Source: Solea solea
Taxonomy: Eukaryota; Chordata; Actinopteri; Pleuronectiformes; Soleidae
Length of the DNA stretch: 64,000 nucleotides
Reading direction: 5' to 3'
Assembly: GCF_958295425.1 (NCBI RefSeq)
Contig: NC_081144.1
Coordinates: 23,112,898-23,176,897 of the forward strand
Under the pieces are notes generated by a model. That model did no database searches and was not told the DNA's origin. It was given only the letters and a program-made list of their open reading frames with translations. A program made the translations under genes and the position numbers. This document shows, one piece after another, positions 11,172 to 22,914 of this stretch (the stretch's first letter is position 1; every line of letters begins with the position of its first letter).

Positions 11172-11240
11172 AAACCGGTGGTCTCAAAATCGCAGCTCGT
11201 GGACCATGTGATTTTTTAAAGCCAACTGATTCATATCATG
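11172..11240. mobile_element. Probable hAT-type terminal fragment
   Basis: CCGGTGGTCTCAAAATCGCAG...GTGGACCATGTG resembles the CAGTGGTCTCAAAC-type ends of hAT elements. Diverged and without a visible partner end. Confidence 0.4.
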
Positions 11241-13095
11241 TTATTTTGACAACGTTGAACACAGCACAAGCACGAGCTATAACATAGATATGATACCATA
11301 CAAAATATGCTTGTTAGCTTTTATCATAAACAGTGAGCAACAATGATACAGTATAAGGTCACATGTATCGCAATATTTAGTGTGAAATGACATATATTAG
11401 CTTGTTAGGTGTTGTAATTGTATTTTTTATGTATCATTCTGTATCATAACAAATACTTTTACTGTGAAATTATGTGAATATCAATTGCATTATCATGATT
11501 ATCATGACACCACAGACATGGGGGTGTGATAGCAACTTTGCTGCACAAATTGCGTACTGTACAAATAACAATACTTTTCCTGATGAAAATTTCGATTTAT
11601 CTGTTAATACACAATCCCAGTGACACCTGATATTACAGTGAAGATGAAATAATTGGCCCTCTAATTGACTGAAAATGTATCTGCAGCTATGATTTATTTT
11701 ATTTTCCCATCACCTTGACTGGGAAAAATTGTATTAGCTGAACATTTACATTGTAAGAAAACAAAAGATGCATAAGAATAACATTTAAAAATACATTAAT
11801 TGTCTTCTTTAGCATGTAATAAATGGTGCCACCAAAATAAGGGCTCATATTGTCTAGGGGTGGGGGTTGGGGGTTGGCCACAAAACAAGAGAAATGTGGG
11901 AACAGGTCAAATTTAGTTAGTTCATTACATTTCCAATAAAACGTAACTAACCAGTGAATAACTCCAAACCAGTCTTTTAATAAGTTCATAAATAGTGAGC
12001 CAGAAGAGACGGCGAGGAGGGGGTTCAACAGGGGGGTCCTAAATAAAAGTTGCTGCATGCGAGGGCATATATCAGGCTCCTGCTATAAAGCCTGCCCTTT
12101 AGGGTGGGGAGTAGTGGGAGTAGTTGACTCCTGTCTGCTGATAGAGAGTCCTAAATCACTCAGTCCCCGACCCTGCCAGTCTCACACACATGCTCGCACA
12201 CTCGCGCCCTCGTAAATGTCACCTGTTAATCTGGCCTCAAGTGCTGCTCAGTGCACTCACCCATCAACAACCCGGGCTTTCAGGAGAGATGCTCATGAGC
12301 ATGGAGAGAGGAAACATGTCGCTGAGAGACACATTATGGCAACGCACACCATGTTATCATAATGAAAATCTTAAAATTTGTCAATATCATCACAGTAAAT
12401 ATCAGATAATTAAAGACCAGGTTGTTGCTTCACAGTTGAGGTGGAATAAATCAATTAAATGTGGTGTTAAATCTAAAGGTTATTCATATATGATAACAGA
12501 GAATGATACCTTAATGATACCCCCTTTATCTTTACCACAGTGTGAAAATGTAAAGTTAAATTAACCAAGAATGCAGGAAAATAAAAGAATAACAAAAACA
12601 ATTCAAATAATACAAAAACAAAAGTATATACAGTATACTTAAGCAGATCAGACATGAATAAATAATTATTCAAGCACAGCAGATGCTCACATGCTCTCAT
12701 TACAGCTTATACAAAATTTCGATGTGTGTATCATTTGCATTTTAAAACAAAAATACTGAGCTAGCTAATAACAATGTAGCCACATAACGTTCTGAAACGC
12801 ACAGTGGATTATTAAAAGACAGCGTCCAGCATGAAAAAAACATTTTTTTTAATCCATGTATGTGACTTCGAATTAAAACTAATTTAACGTAGATTAACAA
12901 CGTTAATGAAAACTCACCCCATGAGAAACTGAAAAGTTCCTATTCCTGCAGACTTCATTGCCTCCCATCAGATAATAGGTTTGGGGGTGTGCTTAACATT
13001 ACATTACATTGCTTTCTTTCCATCATGGGCTTCTTGGTGGATGTTGTCATCTCAGAAATAACCACTTATTCCCATGTCCTGCCACTCTCTTTCGG
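11241..13095. other. AT-rich non-coding stretch; possible regulatory block at 12.1-12.35 kb
   Basis: Mostly AT-rich unique sequence with no recognised gene or repeat. 12080-12340 is less AT-rich and has motifs such as CTAAATCACTCAG, GTTAATCTGG and an imperfect TGCTCATGAGCA palindrome. It could be a conserved block, but the evidence is thin. Confidence 0.35.
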
Positions 13096-13097
13096 CC

Positions 13098-13291
13098 TAG
13101 CTTAAACGCTAACGTGTTAGCAATAACGTACGCTATCTTAAATGCTAACGTGTTAGCTATAAACGTCCGCTAGCATAAATGCTAACGCGTTAGCGATAAA
13201 CGTCCTCTAGCATAAATGCTAACGCGTTAGCGATAAACGCCCGCTAGCTTAAATGCTACCGAGTTAACGATAAACGTCCGCTAGCATACGA
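13098..13291. repeat. 37-bp palindromic minisatellite (~5 units)
   Basis: Units start at 13108, 13144, 13181, 13218 and 13255 (spacing 36-37 bp). The best two carry the perfect 14-bp palindrome GCTAACGCGTTAGC; the linker carries a second inverted repeat, TAGCATAAATGCTA. The first two units have GTG in place of GCG, and the fifth is degenerate. Each unit could fold as two adjacent hairpins. Confidence 0.92.
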
Positions 13292-13299
13292 AGTACAGC

Positions 13300-14995
13300 C
13301 ACGGTGTAGTTATTCTGCCGTGCGTTTTTCCTCGTACATCTTCATTCAACTGTGAAAACACGCGCAGCTTCTCGAAGCATCTGTAGCAGGGAGGAGCCTC
13401 CAGCAGCTGCATAGTAAGTAGCCATGTGTTTCCTCTGTGAGGAGCAGCTTATTGGCCGAAAACACAACAAAAGCACTGGAATGTGATATCACCACACCCT
13501 AACTAGGATTCACAACCATCACACAACCCTAATTCAAATATAACGTTTATGGTTTAAAGACCCACAGAACTTCAATTTTCAAAATTTAGAAAAAATAAAT
13601 AAATCCCTCATTTTGTAAAAAATAAAATAAAAATCTATTGTCTCTGTTTACTCGGATTATGCTGGGCCCACTTTGTTGCTGGTTTAGCCGTGGCGGATCA
13701 CATATTTATGAAGACACTTGAGACATACAAAGTCAATCTGACGGCATAATGAGATTTTAAATATCTTTTATGGAGAGAAAAATACATGTATATTAAAAAC
13801 AATTTGAAGATGATGTGTTTCTGCAATGAGAAAGCATATTTATTGCATACATGTTTTCATGTGCGTGGGTTTATCTGTATGTTTGTTCTTCTCTTAGCAA
13901 CTTCCTGTCCACAGTTTTTGACAGATCAATCTGTCAATCACCCAAGTACTGTATGTTCTCATTACATTTAGGTAAGAATATACCCACTGATGACATCACA
14001 GAAAATGATCAGATTTTACAGAAATACAGAAATCTGTTACTTGTAATAAGCAAAACTCATTGAATTTGAATGATATTTGGTTTGTGTATGCAAGATCAGA
14101 TACTGTCTGAGTGCTCTTGTTTAACTTACATTGCTGTGAAAAAAAAAAGAAGAAGAAGTTATATTTAATCAGGCTACTTTATAGAAATAGAGCTGCTTGT
14201 ATGAAAATGTACTAAGACAAAAGTAAGTCAAATTCATACATCAGCTAGTATGGTTAGATTTAATCAGTCCTAAGGACAGATCTTGTTGATGTATGCTCTG
14301 GAATGTGGACACATCCGTCCTTAAACCACCTCAGAAAGTGTTTTTTTTGTGATTGGATCTGAAGAACTATTCATGAGGGATTGGGACTGTTCAGACCCAA
14401 ATTTCTTGCTATCTGCATGTGGATGTTAATATTAGGATCTGAACAGGGTCAAAGATATGCTAGTAGTTTTCTAATCAGTGCTTTACAACTAATCAAATAC
14501 ACTAATCTGATATTATTGTGATGAAAATGTACTCTGAGTAAATGCTACTGTTGTATTTTTAAAAGGGAGAATGTAAAAAAATGTTATACAGTTTGAAACG
14601 AAATTGCAGATTACCTGCAGATCCAGGTGAGAACTGCACTCGAATGAACACATTTATGTCAGAAACTGCAGTCTGTGCATAAAGCTGTTAATTGATCTGA
14701 GTTCATCAGTGGTGACGTTACAGCACACAAAGACAAAGAAATCATGAGGAACATTGTGAACATCTGTGTGTAAACTGTAGCGTTCATAGTTCACTAAGTG
14801 TGTGAGTGAGACACAACGTCCAATCAGGTGACAGATATAGTTCAGTTTTCTGAACGACTGTCAACATGTACATCTGTGCTCCTCTTCAATCCAGGTGGGT
14901 TTGATTAATATATTTGATGACGCTGTACAAAATAAATGGCAAACCTCGAACGTGCTGTCTGTGTGTAGAAAAAGAAGAGTGATAAATGACTCCCC

Positions 14996-14998
<3 letters not shown>
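13300..14998. other. Non-coding stretch, nothing recognised
   Basis: AT-rich sequence with small A runs (14136-14150) and no recognised gene, RNA or repeat family. Open frames are shorter than 75 codons and look random. Confidence 0.4.

Positions 14999-15000
<2 letters not shown>

Positions 15001-15029
<29 letters not shown>
15001..15029. repeat. (GT)n microsatellite
   Basis: About 14 uninterrupted GT units. Confidence 0.97.
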
Positions 15030-15035
<6 letters not shown>

Positions 15036-15332
15036 AGTGGTACCTTTTTGGAAGGTGATGTTGGCCAGTATTATTCTTCCATACACACACAGTGAAACAA
15101 TCCAGACACGAACCAAACTTGGCCATTTACTGCGTCTGTGGATTTGTGTGAACTTTGGCCTGAAAACACACAAAGGAAGCAGCCATGTTGACCTTGCAAA
15201 TTCAACATGTGGGAGTTTCTTAAGAGAACAGCCAGTTTTGCCTTGTAAAAACTTGAACCATCCATTATTAGTACTAATATTGACTCAGTGATCCTGTAAT
15301 GTAATCCCAATTTCACTCACCTGTCAATTCAG

Positions 15333-15467
15333 TTCAGTTTCTACGGTTTTATCCTCCACAAGAGGGATGATGGTGGAGCTGGAGCCAATTGACACAGAAC
15401 AACCATTCCCTTCTCTCCTAGAGTGTCCAAGTAACCTAATCCCAAATGTTTTGCATATTTTTGGAAA
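15333..15467 (-). mobile_element. SINE-type copy, diverged fragment
   Basis: In reverse complement order this has the body motifs of the 5.5-kb SINE: GAGCTGGAGCCAATTGACAC, ACAACCATTCCC, TAGAGTGTCCAAGTAACCTA and TTTTGCATATTTTTGG. Tail and head are missing. Confidence 0.6.
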
Positions 15468-16099
15468 GTACTACTCACGCTGCTGTAACATGAAACTCAA
15501 GACTCAAACACAACATTGATCAGTGGTAATATTTTAGCGGTAGCTACAAATAAATATAAAAATACTGTGAAATGCTGGTCAGAGGACTTCAGCTAAAGCC
15601 CGTGGTATACTTCCTCACACATGGGGAGTCGTGGGTGTCGAGTCGAGGCTCGGATGACTATCCTAGGCGACTACTTCCTCTGTTGTCTAAATGGTTTTTC
15701 TGCTTGGTGAGCAGGGCCGTACGGTCCATGACTACCAGGGCCTTAAGGTGGAAGAGGTCTCTAATGTCTCCCGAGGACAGATTGCATGCATGCATGCTCA
15801 GGATTGTGGTCACATGTGTCCTCAAACAACTTCCGAATGTGGTTTTTAATCAGATGTGACAGATGTGATTGTGTTCCAACCTGTACTGTCCAAATGGGAT
15901 CGGCCCACGTGCAACGGATGCTAAAATCTGGTCGAGTTCAAGTCCAAATTCACCACCAAGGAGTGTAGATACACACTGTATCAATGCTTGTATAAGTGGT
16001 AGGAGGAGTGTCTACCTGTGGGGGGACCTGCTGCCAGTGTGTACAACTATACCCGAATGAGTACAGATACACGTGTGTGGTGTTATGGGGGTATGGGGT

Positions 16100-16125
16100 G
16101 GGGGGGGGGGGGGGGGGGGGGGGGG
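16100..16125. repeat. Poly-G run (26 G)
   Basis: Uninterrupted run of 26 G. Likely polymorphic and prone to sequencing or assembly length error. It could form intermolecular G4 structures. Confidence 0.95.
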
Positions 16126-16589
16126 TTGATGTGGCTCCAGATCTCCTGTGTAGGAGCCCTTGTCTCATTAGCATGTCAATTGACTGCATCTGCTTTGCAC
16201 ATGAAAGGTTGAGGGTGTGTAGGAGGACAGGAGGAAGAAAGGAAGAAGAAGGGGATGTAGAGGGGGGAGACCAGCTCCACCTTGTAGGAATTTGTATCGT
16301 ACATGAGTGCATTTATTAAGGATCACAGCGTGATGTGCGCTCTCTGTGTCTCACACATGAAACACAAATGGAAAGGCTGACACACAACGTAATACACAAA
16401 CAGGACACTTAAACTCATTTGGATGGAAGGAAGTGGCCATTACTGCAATGGAGTAGAATACAATCTCAGTTGTCGTTAAGGGGAAACTTTGATGTTTTAA
16501 GGTAACCTTAGCGATTAACATTGTCTTTCAGTCGTTGTTTCAGTAGTTAAATCTTAAGGATTCAAAATGAAAACACTCTTGTATGGAGT

Positions 16590-16690
16590 GGCGATCTGTC
16601 CAGGGTGTGGCCCCTCCTTTCGCTCTCCGTCAGCTGACATTGGCCCAGTACAAAATAGGATAAAGTGGTAGAAGATGGATGGATGGATAC
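16590..16690 (+). mobile_element. SINE-type copy, 3' fragment
   Basis: GGCGATCTGTCCAGGGTGTG, GTCAGCTGACATTGGCCCAG, AGGATAAAGTGG and the tail GATGGATGGATGGATA match the 3' third of the 5.5-kb SINE family in plus orientation. Confidence 0.75.
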
Positions 16691-17147
16691 CGCAAAGCAG
16701 ATAAATAGACCTTTGCGTCCATATACTTGTCATTACGGTAGACCCTCAGGACTCCAACCGTCCAATTGCAGACAAGATTCACCAGCAGGTCACACGTTTG
16801 CGACAGCAGCTTCTCAGCAGCGTAATTACAAAACGGTTGAATAGCTGCCAGATATCAAAAGTGAAAACTATCTTGGAAAAAGGACAGGAAAGAGGCAGAA
16901 TTCCCTCATTGAATATTTTTTGACAATACTGCAGCTATAAAGTCAATATAAATCCAGGTAGCCTCATAATTGTGATGGTCATAAGGGTTAAAGTTAAAAG
17001 TTAAAGGCTTAAATATAGGCTTTACGGTGTATGTGAGAGTGCAAGGACGAGCCACTGCCTCGTCTTCTCATCTGACTCTCTGTGGCGCTGTCACTGTCAG
17101 CAGGCCGTGACTCACCGTGATCATGGAACACACAAATCAGTCGCCAC

Positions 17148-17168
17148 ATCCATCCATCCATCCATCCA
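17148..17168. repeat. (CCAT)n microsatellite
   Basis: Five CATC units; may be the leftover tail of a minus-strand SINE, though no body is seen. Confidence 0.85.
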
Positions 17169-17332
17169 CACTGCAGCCGCAGTGAGATATCCAGATGTGC
17201 ATCGCCGATGGTGGCAAAGAAAAACAACAACAACAGTATCATGTAAAAATCTATCATCAACATATGTGATAACCTGATGTTTTCTATTACTCATAACTGC
17301 GAAATGCAACAGCGCCAACACGTGTCTCGACC

Positions 17333-17334
<2 letters not shown>

Positions 17335-17371
<37 letters not shown>
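17335..17371. repeat. (TG)n microsatellite
   Basis: About 18 uninterrupted TG units. Confidence 0.97.
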
Positions 17372-17373
<2 letters not shown>

Positions 17374-17516
17374 ATATCCTGCCATAAGAGTTCAAACCAT
17401 ACCCAGCTGTTGTGAAGTAAACACAAATAAACAAACACACAGATATGTACAGAGGCAACACATGGGCTGTTGCCATTGATGCTTCGTGGAGCTACAGAAG
17501 GAGAATGAGTGTATGA

Positions 17517-17560
17517 AGAGAGAGAGAGGGTGAGAGAGAGAGAGAGAGGGTGAGAAGAGA
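17517..17560. repeat. (GA)n-rich purine tract
   Basis: Interrupted GA repeat with GGGTGAGA inserts. Confidence 0.85.
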
Positions 17561-17769
17561 CGTGAGGGGAGGGCAAACAGATACAACATGGATTCTCTCA
17601 CCCTCCTTATTTAATCAGACTTTACCAACAGTAGCTGGTTGATTTCCTGCAGCAGTATGATGTGATTCCTTCAGGCACAAACACTGACAGCTGGATGTGC
17701 TGTGGAGTGTCTGTGACTGACCGTCACTGGGCGTCCAACACTGTTGCCGTCTGTTTGGAACTCTGGAAC

Positions 17770-18102
17770 TAGAGCTGCAACTAAGGATTATTTTCATAAT
17801 TGATTCGTCTGTCAATTTTTCTTATTTTTCTCGATTAATCGCTTGGTCCATAAAACATCAAAATTATGATGTTCCACAAACCAAAATGATTAACTTTTAA
17901 TGATTTATTTGTTATCCAGAGCTAAGAAATTAAGAAAATGTTCATTACATTGTGGAATTATTCACATTAAAGAAGCTAAAACATTTAGAAATCTTGCTTT
18001 AATAATGGAAAAAAAGCTTCAAACCAATTAATTGATTATCCAAATAGTTGTCAATTAATTTAGTAATTGATTAATAATCGATTGTTTCAGCGCTATATGG
18101 AA
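17770..18102. mobile_element. MITE with TAGAGCTGCAACTAA-type ends (ATTAAT-rich)
   Basis: Begins TAGAGCTGCAACTAAGGATT and continues with CATAATTGATTCGTCTGTCA and CTCGATTAATCGCTTGG. It ends with AATAGTTGTCAATTAATT, GTAATTGATTAATAATCGAT and GTTTCAGCGCTATA, an eroded reverse complement of the start. Interior blocks such as CACAAACCAAAATGATTAAC and GTTATCCAGAGCTAAGAA recur at 56732-57037 on the other strand. A common, non-coding fish DNA transposon derivative. Confidence 0.8.
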
Positions 18103-18454
18103 CACATTGAGAGTTAGCTGTACCTAGAATTTGAAATGATATCATTTATATCAAAGTATGTATAGGATGCCTGGGAAATTCAAATTCTAAGACCTCTGGC
18201 TCGCCAAAGAAAACTGACTGACTTGCTTAAGATCCCAAGGACAGTGCTGCAAACCAGTGAAAGTGGACGACATATTCTGCCCTTGAATGTGAGGGAACTG
18301 GTCCTGGAAAGTCCTTGAAAAGTCCTTGAATTTGATGTCAACCAAGGTGTAGTCAGAATTTAGAATTTCCAAGGTCATGGGGTCACAGTAACACCCCCTG
18401 AAATCAGGTTTCTTAATAGCACTTCTGTCATATTTGTTTTACAGTAAAACAATT

Positions 18455-18472
18455 TAAATTTAAATTTAAATG
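18455..18472. repeat. (ATTTAA)n short tandem repeat
   Basis: Three hexanucleotide units; self-complementary. Confidence 0.8.
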
Positions 18473-18544
18473 TTAAGACTGGTACTCTCCAAAAGCACAA
18501 CTCCAAAAACAGTTCTGATTTCAAAGCCAAATCACTTATCTCAA

Positions 18545-18895
18545 AAGGCTGGCTCGGTACACAGAGATCAGTTCAGGCAAACAAATACATGAAGGCAGAA
18601 GTCAGTAAACAGGCAACAGACCAAATAAACAGGAAAACAGATCACAATGAAATGGAAAACACTAGATACAGAGGTACAAAGACAAACTAGCACAGAGGGG
18701 ACCGGGAACACAGCTTTATATTCACATGAGGTGGAGAGAGACAACGAGACACAGGTGCATCTAACGAGGGGCGGGGCAGACAATCAAGACTGGAGGGAAC
18801 GCACACAGGGGCAGGAAGTGAGAGAGGTAAGCTTCACAATAAAACAGGAAACATGAGACATGACAGACAGACAAGAAACAAAAAACCATGACCTT
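18545..18895. repeat. Probable dispersed repeat (ACAGGAAACAG-rich)
   Basis: Purine-rich, with repeated short words (AACAGGAAAACAG, GAGGGGCGGGGCAGACAATC, GGGGCAGGAAGTGAG, GACAGACAGACAAG). This is the texture of a common fish interspersed repeat. Recognised by pattern only; boundaries approximate. Confidence 0.4.
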
Positions 18896-19022
18896 AAGGG
18901 GCATGCTGAGATGTATCAGTTTGTCTACATCGTTGGTTCTCAAACTTTGGCGCTTCCTCTGTTGGTACTTGGACCGCATACCCTGGTATAGAGTGTATAG
19001 AAAATGAAACAAATAACAAAAA

Positions 19023-19024
<2 letters not shown>

Positions 19025-19064
<40 letters not shown>

Positions 19065-19149
19065 TGTATGTATATATATACATATACATATATGTATACA
19101 TATACATATATGTATATATATATATATACATACATATATAATTATATAT
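19025..19149. repeat. Complex (TA)n / TACATATA microsatellite
   Basis: An uninterrupted TA tract of about 34 bp is followed by imperfect TACATA/TATGTA words that are largely self-complementary. Confidence 0.95.
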
Positions 19150-19215
19150 CAGAATCAGAATCAGAATACTTTATTAATCCCGGGGCGAAATTGTTTTTGT
19201 TCCAGATGCTCCGTC
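19150..19215 (-). mobile_element. LINE 3'-terminal fragment with (TTCTGA)n tail
   Basis: On the minus strand the order is CAATTTCGCCCCGGGATTAA, AATAAAGTATTCTGATTCTG and a hexanucleotide tail. This is the usual 3' end of L2/CR1-type fish LINEs, where a polyadenylation-like AATAAAG precedes a short tandem tail. 5'-truncated to a few tens of bases. Confidence 0.6.
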
Positions 19216-19227
19216 ATATTATTTAAT

Positions 19228-19242
19228 ATATGTATGTGTGTG

Positions 19243-19293
<51 letters not shown>

Positions 19294-19297
19294 ATGT
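19228..19297. repeat. (TA)n microsatellite with TGTATG arms
   Basis: About 38 bp of TA flanked by ATGTA words. Confidence 0.95.
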
Positions 19298-19773
19298 CGG
19301 AGATGATGGTGTTACTTCGAGAGCTCAATATTTTTAGGTGATACTGTGTGTAAAAAAGTTTCAAAACCCCTGCTGTGCATTATTACTAATGTGCTCATGT
19401 GAATGTGGGCCACAGAAAATGTGCAGATTTTTTCTGGGTCCTCCAACCTCTGAAGTTTGGGAAGCTGTGGACTGCTGTGTATGTTGTCATTATTAACACA
19501 TGGTCTTCTAGGTGTCAGAAATCTTCATGTATGTCACTAAATACAGGTGATTTCAATGAGCTATAGGTAAACAAAGGTGCTCACAACCAGGTTATTGCAG
19601 CGCTTGTGGAAACATTCTTCAGTTACATGAGTAACCCTGAGTTCCTGCGTGTATGAAAACAGTCCAAGTCCCTGTCACTGCCCAAATCCCAGAAGGACGA
19701 CTTGAACTGATCATCATGAAACACACTGCAGTGTAAAAACACTGATCACAACACATTACTGTACAACACTTAC

Positions 19774-19997
19774 GGTCCTAAGTGAATATCTGGGTTCAGC
19801 CTCCCAGCTCCTCCAGGATTTATCGGTCCACCAGGATGTGTCTCCTGTTTTCCGGGGAGATTGTGTCGTCGCGGAGGAACTGCGGTGCACTGGGAACGCT
19901 CCGCAGATACGAGATGAGCTCTCTCATCCTGTCCACACGGATTCCCAGCAGTCTACAGAGAACTGCTGCATCCAGCGTTCAGGGGGACTGGGGCAGG
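19774..19997 (-). pseudogene. Exon-like segment, unknown protein, frame broken
   Basis: The minus strand has a good acceptor (CTCTTTTACCCTCCAG ending at 19998) and a good donor (GTAAGT at 19773-19768) around 224 nt. Inside is a 52-codon open frame (19978-19823) whose peptide looks protein-like: RLLGIRVDRMRELISYLRS, then a PQFLRDD stretch, then ISPENRRHILVDR. A TGA lies just upstream of this frame inside the putative exon and a TAA ends it; the frame would continue ILEELGG and then stop again. I do not recognise the protein. It may be a decayed exon, an untranslated exon or chance. The lack of low complexity is the reason to list it. Confidence 0.25.
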
Positions 19998-20489
19998 CTG
20001 GAGGGTAAAAGAGGCAATTAGAGAGAGTTAGAGGCGCGCGGGGGGGCAGACGGGGGACGGATGGAACAACAGGGATGTGATATGCAGGGATTTTACTCCC
20101 TAACTGTGATGAAGGCGATGGGTGAAGAGGGGGAGGGGGGGGATATGTGACAGGTTGCACTGGAGGAAGACATGGACAAAGACGCACCGACATCAAAGAC
20201 TTTATAATGTAGCTACTCCTGTGTTTGTGTGTCTCACGCTGTGTGGCGGAAAGTGTACAAGCGGGAAATGCCTCATTTGCACAAAAGGCTTTGTGTGTCA
20301 CCTAGTGCTTTTCTCTCTTTCCAACTCTATGGATAAACTGCAGCACTGTTGCCAGAGATCATACGGCGGCAGTGGACAACACAGCAACCACGAGAGCCAT
20401 GATCCATCTAATCTGTGTCACCATTAACACGTCCAGCAGGTACGAAACACCTCCATCTCACCGTTGTTCAAGTCGTCCCATTGCCTGTT

Positions 20490-20522
20490 TTAGTCAGACT
20501 ACAGCCTTAGTAGTCTGACTAA
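20490..20522. other. Perfect hairpin (13-bp stem, 7-nt loop)
   Basis: TTAGTCAGACTAC and its reverse complement GTAGTCTGACTAA flank a 7-nt loop. No poly-T tract follows, so it is not a terminator-like element. Function unknown. Confidence 0.8.
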
Positions 20523-21361
20523 GTCTGATTTAACCAGGGATTAGGAATATATTACATAGCCACTCGGGGGATTCACTGGATTCTACTTGATTTACAAGCT
20601 CTTCTTCAATATCACATCATGTGAAACTTGTGAGTTGTAAAATAAACAACAAAGCACAGCACATATGAGTGGACACCAGTGTGATTGACAGGTGTCATCC
20701 AATAGTAGGCTGTGAACGTTTAGTCGTGAGACTTTTTAATGCGTGCCACTGTCGACCGCTGTTTGCACTATAGCAATATTTCAACTGTAAGATTTTTAAT
20801 CAGTTAAATGGTTTAATTGGCATTAGGCAGTACACTATCTGTGATAACATGGCCTTCTACTTGTGATAATTGATACACTACTCTTTCTGTTATATATAGT
20901 AGTATGTGTGGAGGAGTTTGTCCTAATTGTAAAAAAGAATTGTCAAAATAATTAAAAAAAAATTCTATAAACTATTTAATTATTAAAGTATACAGTCATT
21001 ATTGTTCCAATATAGCTATTCAATAAGTGATTTTTGAGAACCTGGGAGACAAACACGACCTGACGCTGGTTTCCCTTCATTCCTTCTCTGTGTTGTGTTT
21101 GGTTGCTGTGGCGCTCCTGCAGCTGCTGGGGGAAAACTGGAAGGTGGACGAGTCAGTTTGATGTTGAGTTGGAGCTTTTTTTTGACCAGGGGCAAAATGA
21201 TGCCAAGTCAAAAGGAGCTGCAGCTGTCTGCACACTTAAGGTGTGGGAGTATGTGCAGATCCACGGGGGCCAAACAGCTGATCCTAAAAAACACGGCTAA
21301 AATCCTGTCAGTAAATGTAAACATACAGGATGTTAGATCGAGCAGAGCATCTTCAAGACTA

Positions 21362-21364
<3 letters not shown>
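20523..21364. other. Non-coding stretch, nothing recognised
   Basis: AT-rich to 21010, then GC-mixed. The open frames at 21095-21433 run into the GT microsatellite and show no domain. Confidence 0.4.

Positions 21365-21392
<28 letters not shown>
21365..21392. repeat. (TG)n microsatellite
   Basis: About 14 TG units. Confidence 0.97.
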
Positions 21393-21395
<3 letters not shown>

Positions 21396-22077
21396 GTTCA
21401 TTATTTGGACGAGAGGCTCATGTGTGGGTGTAGTTTAAAGCGAGCGGCAGCGTGAGACTCATCGAGTTAAAATGAGAAACACATGAACGCGTCTGTGCTT
21501 CAGAGTGAGCGCTAATGTGGCGGCTCACTCCTCATCTGCACTCGCATCTGTATCTGCTGGTGTGATGAGAGGACTTAGGGGCGAGGGAGTGATTCAGTGG
21601 GAACAGTCATACGTGCAGTTACTCACCTGCTGCTCACCGCGTGTTTACATCGTCAGCCGCCGACTCATCTGTTGTTATGCAAAACACACGTTTTGAAAAT
21701 GGAAAATCTGATTTGATAAGTGGAGGTGGTTCTGATTGTATTCTGTATTATTCGGATTGTGATGATGGCGGTTTCATTGGTCCATGCGAGGGAAAACAAT
21801 CGCTCACACTCACTTGGTTGTAATTTCCAACATTGTGAATGAAGGAAAATCGTTAACAATACAGTCCTATGTTAAAGTTCCACAAGGGGGCGCCTGCTTT
21901 TTTCACAGTCTTCCCACGACTTTGTGATTAATAATCTGTTTCTAAGCAAGTCATTTCAGTGCGTTTTAGAATCATGTTCTAAGAGTTGATATTAAGTCAT
22001 GGAATAAAATAAACACGCAAAAGTGCACTAAAGACACTGAAACACAATGAAATAATTTTGCCTTTCATTTAGGTTTA

Positions 22078-22095
22078 AAAAAAAAAAAAAAAGAA
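22078..22095. repeat. Poly-A run
   Basis: About 16 A with one terminal G; no upstream retroelement recognised. Confidence 0.85.
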
Positions 22096-22322
22096 TTATC
22101 TTGAAATGCCTAGAAAGATGCAAGCCCCCTTGTTGTGGCACTTCAGATCTATAAACTTTAAATCACTAGGACTGTATGTTGGTGAGCAAGGCAGCATTTT
22201 CATGTCTCTCTGTTTTTATACCCGTAAAGGAAATTCACCACAATCAACTAAGGAATCACGAGTGCTTTTCATCATGATGTGTGATACAATCATATATAGA
22301 GTTAGCTACAGGACAGGATTTT

Positions 22323-22760
22323 AGTGACACTTTATTTTGATGTGCATCGTTGACACTCTATTAGTAATCATCAGGTATTCGTTATCACGTCAACAGATAA
22401 CCAGTTGACACTTATTCAATTGATAAGTGACATGCGATTAACTTGCTTGACTCTACGTTGTGCTGTACAGATTCTAACCCTAACCCCATACAAAAGTGCT
22501 TTTTATGATAAATACTAAGTATTTATATACAGTATATACTATTGAACTACTTATGTGTAGATAGTGTCACATAAACATCAAATCATACAGTAGTTGACAA
22601 TTAGTAGTTATCTGTTGGGACATGGGAAACCACACTTGCATCAGACAGTGAAAAACAGTTGAGAACAGCAGATACTAAGACGTGTCAAGTAATTATCTAT
22701 CGATATGATACTGGATACTAGTAAAGAGTCACCAGTGGACTATCAAAATAAAGTGTTACC
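22323..22760. mobile_element. MITE with GTRACACTTTATTTTGAT terminal inverted repeats
   Basis: The left end AGTGACACTTTATTTTGATG (22323-22342) pairs with the right end ATCAAAATAAAGTGTTACC (22742-22760); 17 of the outer 19 positions match. The ~438-bp AT-rich interior has no coding capacity. This matches a very common fish MITE type whose ends read GGTAACACTTTATTTTGATA. Superfamily uncertain. Confidence 0.8.
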
Positions 22761-22914
22761 AAGATCTGCTTTGTCTCTGCGTAACCACAATCCCCCCCAG
22801 ACGCCTCGTTCACTCGCCACTTTACATTATATCATCCTGATTGACTGCTGTCTTTATTTGTCTCCGTATCTGTGTTTACGTTTACTGTGGAGACAACAGG
22901 GGGACAGTAAACCC

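Larger units (their letters stand above)
18930..19475. mobile_element. Possible hAT-type remnant enclosing AT microsatellites
   Basis: The left end has GTTGGTTCTCAAACTTTGG and the right end has CTGAAGTTTGGGAAGCTGTG, an imperfect reverse-complement pair typical of hAT ends. The interior is now mostly AT microsatellite and a LINE 3' fragment, so the element, if real, was invaded later. Confidence 0.35.

Noticed and set aside
19025..19297. Origin or matrix attachment region from AT tracts
   Set aside because: Simple TA microsatellites explain the composition; nothing specific supports either role.
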